DNA of 64,000 nt from JAAYCI01 sp964370045 (GTDB lineage: Bacteria; Bacillota; Clostridia; Oscillospirales; Ruminococcaceae), in NCBI GenBank assembly GCA_964370045.1, contig CAYJGZ010000001.1:186001-250000 (forward strand). The letters run 5' to 3'. Under the pieces are notes generated by a model that saw only the letters and a program-made list of their open reading frames with translations, was not told where the DNA came from and searched no databases. Below are positions 24,618-34,435 of this stretch, piece by piece. Each line of letters opens with the position of its first letter. Positions within the stretch are counted from its first letter, which is position 1. A program made the position numbers and the translations under genes.

Positions 24618-25994
24618 ATGAAAAATTTAAGTGGTTCGAACGGAATGTTTTCGGGCGAGAGCACACTTGCTAACCTGTGCGAGGAGTATAGGCACAACAA
24701 TCACATAGACCCCGAAATAAGCGAAAGGCTGGGCGTTAAGCGTGGCCTTAGAAATAGCGATGGCACGGGTGTTTTGGCGGGGCTTACCAACGTGTGTAAC
24801 GTGGTGGGCTACACCATGGAGGACGGCGTGAAAAAGCCTGCCGAGGGAAAGCTGGTGTACAGGGGCATTGACGTAGAGGATATTATAAATGCGGCGTATG
24901 CCGAGGACCGCTTTGTGTTTGAAGAGGTGATATGGCTGCTTTTATTCGGCACACTGCCCAGTGAAAAGCAGCTGGCAGACTTCAGCGATATAATGGAGCA
25001 AAACAGAGAGCTGCCCCCCTCCTTTGTGGATGATGTCATCATAAAAGCGCCCAGCCCCAGCATAATGAACAAGATGGCGCAGGCCGTGCTGGCGCTTTAC
25101 TCCTACGATGAAAACCCCGAGGGGCAGGATTTGGAGAACGTGATTCGTCAGTCGGTGCGGCTGGTGGCGTGCATGTCCACCATCATGGTGAATGCGTGGC
25201 AGGCAAAGCGCAGAAATTACGATAATGCGTCTATGATTATCCACCAGCACAAGCCGGGGCAGAGCATCGCAGAGCATGTGCTCTCCACGTATAGGGACGA
25301 CCAGCAGTTCACAAAAGAGGAGGCAAAGCTGCTGGACTTGTGCCTGACGCTTCATGCGGACCACGGCGGCGGCAACAACTCCACCTTTGCGGCACGGGTG
25401 CTGTCCAGCACGGGCACGGACACATACAGCGCCATTGCGGCGGGCATAGGTAGCCTGAAAGGGCCAAAGCACGGCGGTGCAAACCGAAAGGTGATGCAGA
25501 TGCTACAGGCGCTGTGTGACGGCATAAAGGACTACTACGACGATGATGAGGTGTCGGAGTTTTTGCGCCACATCCTGCGCAAGCAGGAGGGTGACGGCAG
25601 TGGCCTTATATACGGGCTGGGACATGCGGTGTACACAAAGAGCGACCCACGTGCTGTAATACTGCGCAAAAACGCAAAGAGCCTTGCGGAGGCAAAGGGG
25701 TATAAGGACCAGTTCCACCTGCTTTGTGCGGTGGAGCGCCTTGGGCCGGTGGTGTTTGCGCAGGAGAAGGGTAGTAAAGATGTGTGCGCAAATGTTGACC
25801 TTTTCGCAGGGCTTATATACAAAATTTTGGGCATAAACGATGATTTGCACACGCCGCTCTTTGCCATTAGCCGCACTGCGGGCTGGTGTGCACACAGGGC
25901 GGAGGAGATTATTTTTGCAAACAGAATAATCCGACCTGCTTACAAGTATCTCGGTGTGCGCCAAAAATACTGTCCGCTAAAGGAGCGTACTTAG
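24618..25994 (+). CDS. gltA: Citrate synthase
   Basis: 458 residues of the citrate/2-methylcitrate synthase family. It condenses oxaloacetate and acetyl-CoA. Active-site regions are visible: LTLHADHGGGNNSTFAAR, GPKHGGANRKVM with the catalytic His, GLGHAVYTKSDPRA with the second His, and VDLFAGLIYKILGI with the catalytic Asp. The N-terminal extension of about 60 residues before VGYTMEDG is longer than in E. coli type I enzymes and resembles clostridial forms. GAGAGGAG precedes the ATG. A membrane protein gene begins directly at the next base after the stop, so they are cotranscribed. In an anaerobe it would feed glutamate synthesis. Confidence 0.94.
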   Translation: MKNLSGSNGMFSGESTLANLCEEYRHNNHIDPEISERLGVKRGLRNSDGTGVLAGLTNVCNVVGYTMEDGVKKPAEGKLVYRGIDVEDIINAAYAEDRFVFEEVIWLLLFGTLPSEKQLADFSDIMEQNRELPPSFVDDVIIKAPSPSIMNKMAQAVLALYSYDENPEGQDLENVIRQSVRLVACMSTIMVNAWQAKRRNYDNASMIIHQHKPGQSIAEHVLSTYRDDQQFTKEEAKLLDLCLTLHADHGGGNNSTFAARVLSSTGTDTYSAIAAGIGSLKGPKHGGANRKVMQMLQALCDGIKDYYDDDEVSEFLRHILRKQEGDGSGLIYGLGHAVYTKSDPRAVILRKNAKSLAEAKGYKDQFHLLCAVERLGPVVFAQEKGSKDVCANVDLFAGLIYKILGINDDLHTPLFAISRTAGWCAHRAEEIIFANRIIRPAYKYLGVRQKYCPLKERT

Positions 25995-26879
<885 letters not shown>

Positions 26880-26945
26880 CCTTTATCGGCAAATTATCTA
26901 AAAATAACGTAAGGCAAGATGAATATGGGGCAAAGGCCCTAATTG

Positions 26946-26993
26946 AAAAAACCGACAAGCTCTGCACAGGTGGCAGGCTCTGTCGGTTTTTGT
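26946..26993. terminator. Bidirectional terminator
   Basis: AAAAAACCGACA (26946-26957) pairs with TGTCGGTTTTTG (26981-26992), between the gltA operon and the convergent HD-GYP gene. Confidence 0.85.
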
Positions 26994-27054
26994 TTATCAG
27001 TGTTATTTGCGCCGAGCGGATGTGGTGAGCTTTTGGCTTGAGGGGCGGCTAATA

Positions 27055-28149
27055 TTATGAGGGTGAAAGAATAAGCCCGGGGTCTCTTGTTTGGATTTGC
27101 TCGAACAGTGTGTCCTGAACCTGTAAAAGTGCATTCAACATCTTGGGGTTAAATGCGCCGCACTCGCCGTTCAAAATCATGTCTATCGCCGTTTTGTGGC
27201 TGAAAGCATCCTTGTACACGCGCTTTGAGGTGAGCGCATCATACACATCCGCAAGCGAGGTGGCCTGTGCCCAAATGGAAATTTCATCCCCCTTTAGGCC
27301 GTCGGGGTAGCCCCTGCCGTCCCACCGCTCGTGGTGGTGGCGGCATATTTCGTAGGAGTAGTTGTAGTATTCCTTGTCCTGCGTGTAGTTGAGGCTGTCC
27401 AAAATTTTGCATCCTTGCAGTGTGTGTGTTTTCATGATTTCAAACTCTTCATTGGTAAGCTTGCCCGGCTTTAGCAGGATTGCATCGGATATGGCTATCT
27501 TGCCGATGTCGTGCATGGCGGAGGCGTTTGAAATGGCCCATATCTCCATGTTGGAAAGCGGGTAATCATCCTGCATGGCTTCAAGTAATGTTTTTGTGAG
27601 CATACGGATGCGCTTTATGTGCTCGCCCGACTCGAAATTGCGAAACTCCACAATGGTGGACAGTGCATCAATGACAAAGAGGTTGGAGTTTTTTAGTCGC
27701 TCTGCCTGCTTTTCCAGCATGTCCTTTTGCTCTTGCAGCTTTTCCTCGAGGTTTTGCTGGTGGGAGTATAGGTTTACGACGTTGTTTACACGACGCTCCA
27801 CAATGTCCGAGTTGAACGGCTTTGTGATAAGGTCCGCAACGCCCAGCGCATAGCCCTTTAGGGCCTTCTCATCATCGTTTTCACCCGTGATGAGAATGAC
27901 CGGAACGGAGTGTATAATGCCGCTTTGGTTCATGTGCTGCAAAACGGTAAAGCCGTCCATTACGGGCATCACAATATCCAGCAGGACAAGCGCAATGTCC
28001 TTGCCGTGTTCTTCGATTGCGCTTAGTGCAATCTGGCCGTTTTGCGCCTCTATGATGTCGTAAGTCTCTTCAAACAGCTCTGTTAAAATTATTCGGTTGA
28101 GCTGGATGTCATCCACGACGAGCAGCTTTTTTTTATGATTGCCATTCAC
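27055..28149 (-). CDS. Response regulator with HD-GYP phosphodiesterase domain
   Basis: 364 residues. Receiver domain at about 8-125 with the acidic pocket VVDD, phospho-Asp in LLDIVMPVMDG (residue 58), and the Lys in ITKPF. A coiled-coil linker (EEKLQEQKDMLEKQAERLK) joins it to an HD-GYP domain with GEHIKRIRM, MHDIGKIAISD near residue 211 and HHHERWDGRGYPDG near 275-285. HD-GYP domains degrade cyclic di-GMP, and all metal ligands look intact. I start it at GTG 28149 because AAGGAG lies nine bases upstream; the longer frame to 28176 runs through that site. The hybrid kinase gene lies directly upstream and is the likely partner. Confidence 0.92.
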   Translation of the reverse strand: MNGNHKKKLLVVDDIQLNRIILTELFEETYDIIEAQNGQIALSAIEEHGKDIALVLLDIVMPVMDGFTVLQHMNQSGIIHSVPVILITGENDDEKALKGYALGVADLITKPFNSDIVERRVNNVVNLYSHQQNLEEKLQEQKDMLEKQAERLKNSNLFVIDALSTIVEFRNFESGEHIKRIRMLTKTLLEAMQDDYPLSNMEIWAISNASAMHDIGKIAISDAILLKPGKLTNEEFEIMKTHTLQGCKILDSLNYTQDKEYYNYSYEICRHHHERWDGRGYPDGLKGDEISIWAQATSLADVYDALTSKRVYKDAFSHKTAIDMILNGECGAFNPKMLNALLQVQDTLFEQIQTRDPGLILSPS

Positions 28150-28228
28150 TGTTTTTGTCTCCTTTTGGGATTGCAAAGTAATATTGGCAAAATAGAAATT
28201 TCTACCGGTTCAAGTGGGGTGTTATTCG

Positions 28229-28306
28229 GGGTGTGTCCAAATGCGGGGATATAGCGCCTTCTTCTTACGCCCAGCGTATTCTAAATCACCTCTATGTGTC
28301 CACTCC
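28229..28306. repeat. MITE-like repeat, short form
   Basis: GGGTGTGTCCAAATGCGG at the left and GTATTCTAAATCACCTC then TATGTGTCCACTCC at the right match the termini of the family; the palindrome is lost, leaving GGATATAGCGCCTTCTTCTT. It separates the hybrid kinase from its HD-GYP partner. Confidence 0.6.
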
Positions 28307-28308
28307 TG

Positions 28309-31300
28309 TTATTCGAGATAAAAAGCGAGCGTGCGCATGAGCGTGTCCACGTCTATAGGTTTTGCCACATGGCCGTTCATGCCTGCCTTTAGGCAGTTGT
28401 CCACATCCTCGTTGAATGCGTTTGCTGTCATGGCGACAATGGGTATGCTGTCTGCCCGCTCGCAGGGCAGGCCACGTATGCGACGTGTGGCCGCAAGCCC
28501 GTCCATCTCGGGCATTTGAATATCCATTAAAATGACGCTGTAAAGCTGGGGAGATGCGGCAAACATGCTCACCGCCTCAAGGCCGTTTTCGGCACACTCC
28601 ACCGCAACGCCCGTCTCCTCCAAAAGCCCCAGCAAAATCTCACGGTTTATCTCCACATCCTCCGCAAGCAGCAGTGTCTTATCCGGCCAGCGGTACCGCA
28701 AGGGCTCTTCCTGTACGGGAGCAAGCGTGCGGTGTGTGGCCTGCACAATGGTGTTGTACAGCATGGAGGGGAATATGGGCTTTGATAAAAACCCTGCCAC
28801 ATCATACTTTCTTGCGTCCTGCTTGATGTCTGACCAGTCGGACACACTCATCAGGATAATAGGGGGAGCCGCTTCGCTGAGCGCTCTGATTTTTTGCATG
28901 GTCTCTTCGCCGCTTGTGCCGGGCATGTTCCAGTCGAGAAATACAAGCTCGTAGGGATTGCCGCTTTCTGCGCTTTTACGCACCATTTCTGTGGCAACAT
29001 CCCCGTTTAAGGCAATATCGCACTCCACCGAAAAGCCTGCGAGTACATTTTGAAAGTATAAAAGGACATCCTCGCTGTCGTCCACTGCTAAAATGCGCAG
29101 ACCTGCGTTTATATCCTGCGTACTCGCCTGCTTGTTAATTGGCTCGCCCCAGCTGATGTCCACCTCCATCACAAAGGTGGCGCCTTTACCTATGGTGCTT
29201 TCCACCCAAAGGTTGCCCCCAAGTAAATCCACGATTTTCTTGCTGATGGAAAGCCCAAGGCCCGTGCCTCCGTACTTTCGGGTGATGCCGCCGTCCCCCT
29301 GCTCAAACGCAACAAACAAGCGTTCTTGTTGTTCGTCGCTTATGCCGATGCCATCATCCCGAACCTCTATGCGCAGCCGTGCGTTGTCCGCATCAATGGG
29401 CGTTTGGCTTGCTGTGAGGGTGACACTGCCGCCCTGCGGGGTGAACTTGACGGCGTTCGTGAGCAGATTTGTAAGCACTTGAGACAGGCGCAATTCATCG
29501 CACACAAGCTTGCGTGTGAAAAGAGACTCGAAGTTGACTACGAGGTTTTGCTCCTTCTCTGCGGCACGTGTTTCGATGATGGTGAAAACGTTGTGCACCA
29601 TCATTTCAAAATCAAATGCAATGGGTACAATGTCCAGCTGGTTTGCCTCGATTTTGGACATATCCAAAATGTCGTTTATTATATCCAAAAGCTGCCTTGA
29701 AGCAACCTCTATCTTTTCAAGGCTGAAATGTATTTTGCTTGCATCCTGCGTCTTTTTGGCGATGGTGGTCATGCCGATTATAGCGTTCATGGGGGTGCGT
29801 ATTTCGTGGCTCATGCGAGAGAGGAAATCGCTTTTTGCCTTGACACTGGCGAGCGCCTCCTCACGTGCACGAACAAGGTTTTGGGTGATTTCATTGCGAA
29901 GTATGGCCGAGACTATTAGAATGCCGCTCGACTGTAAAATCTTTTCTTCCGTTTCGGAGAATGTGCGTTCGTGATAATGGTCGTTGAAGCCGATAAAGCC
30001 CCAAAACGCTCCCCTAAAGAATATGGGGATTACAAAAACAGTCTTTACGCCCTCTGCTTCGATAGGCGCACGTCTGCTTTCGTCCATCTGGCGAACAAGT
30101 ACCGTGACACTTTGTCCTTGCGTCATTTGCTTGTGCCACGCCTGTAAATCTATATAGCTCACGCTGTAGTCGGTGGAGAAAGTACCCTTTGCGTCATCAA
30201 AGGATACCCCTTCCCGCCATTTGTATAGTTGGTGGCAGTCCATCCGGCTATTTTCGTCCTCTTCGTGTCGCCATACATATGTGCTGCTAACGCCTACGGC
30301 ATTTCCCAGTATTTTGAGAGATTCATACACCGAGCGCTCAAAGTCGCTGATTTTTGAGGACAACAGCGTGGTGGCAATGCTATTTATGTGGCGCAGCAGC
30401 CTGTCTTGATGCAGTATTTCATTTTTTGCATCACGCATGTCGCTGAGGTCCATCATGAATGCCGCAATGTTAAAGCTGCTTTGCGTGGGAATTTTTTTCA
30501 GCACGATGTGGCAAGGATAGCGCTGTTCATTCAAAAGGAACTCGGTTTCAAACTCACAGTATCCGCTCTGTATGGTGTCCATAAAACGCTGTGCCAGAGG
30601 AATGGAAGGCCTTCCGTTTGGCTGGATGGCGGGTATGATTTTTTGCAGGAAAGGTAAAAGCTCTTTGAGCAGAGCCTCCCTGCTTTCAAACTTAAAGTAC
30701 TCCACAGCCGAGGGGTTGCAGTCGATAGGCTGAAAAGAATCATCAAAAAGAACGTTTATGTATGGATTTGCCGCAAAAAGCTCCTTGTTAAAAAGCTGGC
30801 TTCCTTCAAGGGTTGCGGTGGTATCCTCAAGGCGCAACTGTAGCTGTTCGTTATAATTCTCTATTTGTTGTAGTGCACTTTGCAGCTTCAGCTCTGTTTG
30901 TTTTAGGTTGTCTATATTTAGGTGGCCGCCTATCATGCGGGTGGGCTTTCCGTTTTCGTCCCAGCTCACAGCTCGGCCTATATCCAGTGTCCAGATATAG
31001 TGCCCGTTCTTGTGAAGCATACGGGTTTCTTGCGTATAAGTTTCGGATTTATTATCTATGTAAGCTTGCAGTGATTGGTTTACATCATCTACATCATCCG
31101 GATGATTTAGGCTTTCCCATTCGTTAAAGCCACCTGCAATATCATCGCCACTATAACCCATCATGGAGAAAAATTCATCGCTGTAGGTTATTTTTCCGCT
31201 GCTTATGTCCCAGTCCCACGTGGCAAGGCCACACATGCGTGCGACAAAATCCAGCTGGTCGGTCTTTTGCTTCATTTCCTCCTCGGCGTTGCGAATGCGA

Positions 31301-31728
31301 GAGATGTCCTGCAAAACACCGATAAGACGCTTCGGGTTTCCCTCGTTGTCCCATTCCACCACAACGCCTTTGTCCTGTGCCCAAATCACCCTGCCGTCCT
31401 TGCGCTGTGCGCGAAATTCCACCTCGTAGCGGGGGGTCTTGCCTGCAATATGGCGGTCTATTTCTTCGTTTGCTACTACCAAATCCTCCGGGAGCACGGT
31501 GTTTTCCCAGCTGGCGACATTTTGCTCAAGCTCGCCCGCCTCGTATCCCATTATATGCTCCCATTGTGGTGAAAATATGACACGTCCGCTGGGCAGGTCC
31601 CAGTCCCACAGGCCTATGCCTGCGGTTTCTATGATGGCGTCAATGTTATCCGCAAAGTGAGCTTTTACACCCTCGTGAGAGGATGCGGAATAATGCTCGC
31701 TGTTCTTTTGAGAAGAGTGTTCACTCAT
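28309..31728 (-). CDS. Hybrid sensor histidine kinase (PAS-PAS-PAS-GAF-HisKA-HATPase-REC-REC)
   Basis: 1139 residues without membrane helices, so a cytoplasmic sensor. Two clear PAS/PAC units (about 27-145 and 155-275, each with a WDWD...W pattern), a coiled coil, a third PAS-like segment (about 315-435), a GAF domain (about 455-610), the HisKA motif SHEIRTPMNAII with His near 638, the ATPase domain (N-box near 756, GGTGLGLSIS near 825), and two receiver domains with phospho-Asp in FLDWNMPG (near 934) and LMDIQMPEMDG (near 1069). There is no Hpt domain. The downstream HD-GYP regulator is the probable output, and a stand-alone Hpt protein is encoded at 40843. GGAGGA precedes the ATG. Confidence 0.93.
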   Translation of the reverse strand: MSEHSSQKNSEHYSASSHEGVKAHFADNIDAIIETAGIGLWDWDLPSGRVIFSPQWEHIMGYEAGELEQNVASWENTVLPEDLVVANEEIDRHIAGKTPRYEVEFRAQRKDGRVIWAQDKGVVVEWDNEGNPKRLIGVLQDISRIRNAEEEMKQKTDQLDFVARMCGLATWDWDISSGKITYSDEFFSMMGYSGDDIAGGFNEWESLNHPDDVDDVNQSLQAYIDNKSETYTQETRMLHKNGHYIWTLDIGRAVSWDENGKPTRMIGGHLNIDNLKQTELKLQSALQQIENYNEQLQLRLEDTTATLEGSQLFNKELFAANPYINVLFDDSFQPIDCNPSAVEYFKFESREALLKELLPFLQKIIPAIQPNGRPSIPLAQRFMDTIQSGYCEFETEFLLNEQRYPCHIVLKKIPTQSSFNIAAFMMDLSDMRDAKNEILHQDRLLRHINSIATTLLSSKISDFERSVYESLKILGNAVGVSSTYVWRHEEDENSRMDCHQLYKWREGVSFDDAKGTFSTDYSVSYIDLQAWHKQMTQGQSVTVLVRQMDESRRAPIEAEGVKTVFVIPIFFRGAFWGFIGFNDHYHERTFSETEEKILQSSGILIVSAILRNEITQNLVRAREEALASVKAKSDFLSRMSHEIRTPMNAIIGMTTIAKKTQDASKIHFSLEKIEVASRQLLDIINDILDMSKIEANQLDIVPIAFDFEMMVHNVFTIIETRAAEKEQNLVVNFESLFTRKLVCDELRLSQVLTNLLTNAVKFTPQGGSVTLTASQTPIDADNARLRIEVRDDGIGISDEQQERLFVAFEQGDGGITRKYGGTGLGLSISKKIVDLLGGNLWVESTIGKGATFVMEVDISWGEPINKQASTQDINAGLRILAVDDSEDVLLYFQNVLAGFSVECDIALNGDVATEMVRKSAESGNPYELVFLDWNMPGTSGEETMQKIRALSEAAPPIILMSVSDWSDIKQDARKYDVAGFLSKPIFPSMLYNTIVQATHRTLAPVQEEPLRYRWPDKTLLLAEDVEINREILLGLLEETGVAVECAENGLEAVSMFAASPQLYSVILMDIQMPEMDGLAATRRIRGLPCERADSIPIVAMTANAFNEDVDNCLKAGMNGHVAKPIDVDTLMRTLAFYLE

Positions 31729-31873
31729 GAAGTGTCCTCCCGTTTAGTGTTTGGCACAACAAGACATGGAACTTAAGCAACATGCAATTTATCTACATTA
31801 TATGATAACACATTTACTCGGAAAATGTCACTATATCTGTCGGTGCACAGCATTAAGTTTAAGATTTTTCGTT

Positions 31874-31902
31874 TTGACAACATAAATTGCACAGAGTATA
31901 AT
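31874..31902 (+). promoter_or_regulatory. Consensus sigma-70 promoter
   Basis: TTGACA (31874-31879), 17 bp, TATAAT (31897-31902): a perfect match, about 90 bp before the PLP-enzyme ATG. Confidence 0.85.
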
Positions 31903-31990
31903 GGTTTTAATGTGTTGTATTGTTGTATTTTATGCAAAAACAGGGAGAATATCTTGCGATACAGTCAAAAAAACGCAAAGGAGCAAGGCA

Positions 31991-33469
31991 ATGATTGATT
32001 TGAGCACCAATGGGCAGGGGCTAAAGCGGAATATTCAAAAGGCGAAGGAAAGCGGGGTTATCATCCCGACGTTTAAGCAGATGAAAGACCCACAAAACAA
32101 CGTACCTGAGGGAATAAAGAAAAAGCTTGCGAGCGTGGGGCTGTGGGATGTAAACCCGCTGAATCTTTTTAGGGTGAGCTGGAAAAACGAGCCGGTGCAA
32201 AGCGGCGGCGGATACGCACAGCCGAACTTTATACAGCTTCCGCAAAAGCTCACGGGTGTGAAAGCACGTATTATCTGCATGGTGGGCAAGTACTTCCCCA
32301 CGGGGTGCCACAAGGTGGGCGCTTCGTTTGGATGCCTTGTGCCGAGGCTTGTGACGGGACAGTTTGATGCGACAAGCCAAAAGGCGGCATGGCCCTCGAC
32401 CGGCAACTACTGCCGTGGCGGTGCGTTTAACTCGAAGCTTTTGGGAGTGCATTCCATAGCCATACTGCCCGAGGGCATGAGCCGTGAGCGCTTTGATTGG
32501 CTGCGTGAGATTGCGGGGGAGGTTATTGCAACTCCCGGCACCGAGAGCAACGTTAAGGAAATTTTCGACAAAACGCACGAGCTGCGCACCACTCGTGACG
32601 ATGTGATGATTTTTAATCAGTTTGAGGAAATGGGCAACTACATGTGGCACTATAATGTCACGGGGGATGCTATTGCCCAGGCGTTTGAAAGCTTGCAGGG
32701 AGAGAACAAAAATTTCGCAGGTGTGTGCTTTACCTCCGGCTCGGCGGGCACGCTGGCCAGCGGCGACTACCTAAAACAGCGTTATCCGCAAAGCCGCATT
32801 GCGGTGGGCGAGGCGCTGCAGTGCTCTACTATACTCAACAACGGCTTTGGCGAGCACCGCATAGAGGGCATAGGCGACAAGCACATTCCGTGGGTGCACA
32901 ACGTGAAAAACACCGACATGGCCATTGCGATTGACGATAATGATGCGATGGCGCTACTGCGGCTGTTTAACGAGCCTGCGGGCGTAGACTACCTAATAAA
33001 TGACATAGGCATGGAAAAAGAAGATGTGCAGGCGCTGGGGCTTATGGGCATATCCGGCATTGCGAACATGCTGTGCGCCATAAAGTTTGCAAAATATTAC
33101 GAGCTGTGCGAGGATGACGTGGTGGCCACTGTGCTCACCGACAGCGTGCAGATGTACCAAAGCCGCCTTGAGGAGCTGCGGCAGGAGTGTGGCGAGTACA
33201 CTGCGAAAAATGCGGCGTTTGACTATGGGGCATCTCTGTACAAGGCGGACACGGACAACATGCTGGAGCTTGACTACGCACGCAGAGAGCGTGTGCACAA
33301 CCTAAAGTACTACACATGGGTGGAGCAGCAGGGCAAGAGCGTGCAGGAGCTTAACGCACAGTGGTACGCCCAGGAGGAGACATTCTTAGCGGTGCAAAAG
33401 CAGGCGGAGGCGGTGGACGAGCTTATTTGTGAGTTCAACGAGGCTACGGGGCTTTTGGCAGGGATTTAG
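31991..33469 (+). CDS. PLP-dependent enzyme, tryptophan-synthase-beta fold (cysteine synthase-like)
   Basis: 492 residues of the fold-type II PLP family (cysteine synthase, threonine synthase, diaminopropionate lyase). The Schiff-base Lys is Lys108 in YFPTGCHKVGASFG. STGNYCRGGAFNSKLLG is the substrate loop and TSGSAGTLASGDYLK the phosphate-binding Gly/Ser loop. The cofactor-binding core is followed by a C-terminal region of about 120 residues not found in plain cysteine synthases. Long relatives of this kind are common in Clostridia with unproven substrates. ATG 31991 with AAAGGAG is chosen, not the frame to 31901, which would begin inside the promoter. A single gene with a consensus promoter, so probably well expressed. 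Confidence 0.85.
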   Translation: MIDLSTNGQGLKRNIQKAKESGVIIPTFKQMKDPQNNVPEGIKKKLASVGLWDVNPLNLFRVSWKNEPVQSGGGYAQPNFIQLPQKLTGVKARIICMVGKYFPTGCHKVGASFGCLVPRLVTGQFDATSQKAAWPSTGNYCRGGAFNSKLLGVHSIAILPEGMSRERFDWLREIAGEVIATPGTESNVKEIFDKTHELRTTRDDVMIFNQFEEMGNYMWHYNVTGDAIAQAFESLQGENKNFAGVCFTSGSAGTLASGDYLKQRYPQSRIAVGEALQCSTILNNGFGEHRIEGIGDKHIPWVHNVKNTDMAIAIDDNDAMALLRLFNEPAGVDYLINDIGMEKEDVQALGLMGISGIANMLCAIKFAKYYELCEDDVVATVLTDSVQMYQSRLEELRQECGEYTAKNAAFDYGASLYKADTDNMLELDYARRERVHNLKYYTWVEQQGKSVQELNAQWYAQEETFLAVQKQAEAVDELICEFNEATGLLAGI

Positions 33470-33470
33470 G

Positions 33471-33549
33471 TAGTGGACACATAGTGTTGACTTGAAAGTA
33501 AAGTTAAATGTGAAAATAAGATGGCATCCCCGCCGCAGGCGGGGGGATG
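33471..33549. repeat. MITE-like repeat (left end and palindrome)
   Basis: GTAGTGGACACATAG at 33473-33487 and the palindrome ATCCCCGCC-gca-GGCGGGG (about 33526-33544). The right end is not clear. Confidence 0.5.
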
Positions 33550-33666
33550 TCAAAAAATCAAGCAATCTATTTTGTTCAAAGCGGAAATTTAGGCAGATTT
33601 ACAAGATTTCGCAGGCTTTGACTATAATGTGCGCACTTTACCCCTTGGCTATGGGAGGACTTTATA

Positions 33667-34320
33667 TTGAAAACAACGCTGATATGCTGTGAAATGCTAC
33701 GTGATGAGATGAGCCTTGCGTATGAGCAAACAGGGTGCAACTACCCAATAGTGTGGATTGAGTCGAGACTGCACATGCACCCCGAAAAGATGGCAGAGCG
33801 CCTGCAACAGGAAGTGGATGCCCTTGTGGACACACAGCGTGTTTTGTTTGGCATGGGCTTTTGCGGAAATGCACTTGCGGGTGTGCGCTCGGGCGAGCGT
33901 GAGCTGATAGTGCCCCGCATAGATGACTGCGTTTCCATGCTGCTCGGCTCGCACGAGCGGCGCAAGGGCATACACCGTACCTATTTTTTCACCCAAGGCT
34001 GGCTGAGGGGAAAGATGAACATCATCGAGGAGTACGAGCAGACCATACAAAAGCACGGCGAAAAAAGGGGCAAGAAAGTGTACGAAATGATGATGGGCAG
34101 CTACGATGCGGTGGGGCTTTTGGACACAGGTGCGTATGATATGGGCAAGGCTTCGGAGCAAACAAAGCCTTTTGCGCAGGAGATGGGAATTGAACATACG
34201 ATACTGCCTGCCTCGGTGAGTTACCTGCGCCAGCTACTTTTCGGGCCGTGGGAGCAGAATAAGTTTATGGTTGTGCCGCCGAACACGCAGATAAATTATG
34301 AGGACTTGATGCTGGGGTAG
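33667..34320 (+). CDS. DUF1638 domain-containing protein
   Basis: 217 residues. The N-terminus (TLICCEMLRDEM) with its paired Cys, and FGMGFCGNALAG then the LIVPRIDDCVSMLLGS segment, are typical of DUF1638, a family of unknown function known from methanogens and anaerobic Clostridia, often near corrinoid methyltransferase genes. No such neighbours occur here. It starts at TTG with GGGAGG eight bases upstream. No signal peptide or membrane helix. Function not assignable from this context. Confidence 0.82.
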   Translation: MKTTLICCEMLRDEMSLAYEQTGCNYPIVWIESRLHMHPEKMAERLQQEVDALVDTQRVLFGMGFCGNALAGVRSGERELIVPRIDDCVSMLLGSHERRKGIHRTYFFTQGWLRGKMNIIEEYEQTIQKHGEKRGKKVYEMMMGSYDAVGLLDTGAYDMGKASEQTKPFAQEMGIEHTILPASVSYLRQLLFGPWEQNKFMVVPPNTQINYEDLMLG

Positions 34321-34372
34321 GTGAGCGGCGTTGTAGGCTGTTTTGTGGAATGATGAAAGCGTATAGTATATC

Positions 34373-34412
34373 AAAAAACCACGAAGATACAAGAAGTATC
34401 TTCGTGGTTTTT
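34373..34412. terminator. Bidirectional terminator (17-bp stem)
   Basis: AAAAACCACGAAGATAC pairs with GTATCTTCGTGGTTTTT around AAGAA, between the convergent DUF1638 gene and metG. Confidence 0.9.
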
Positions 34413-34435
34413 GTGTGTGTTTGTGCTGTGGTCGC

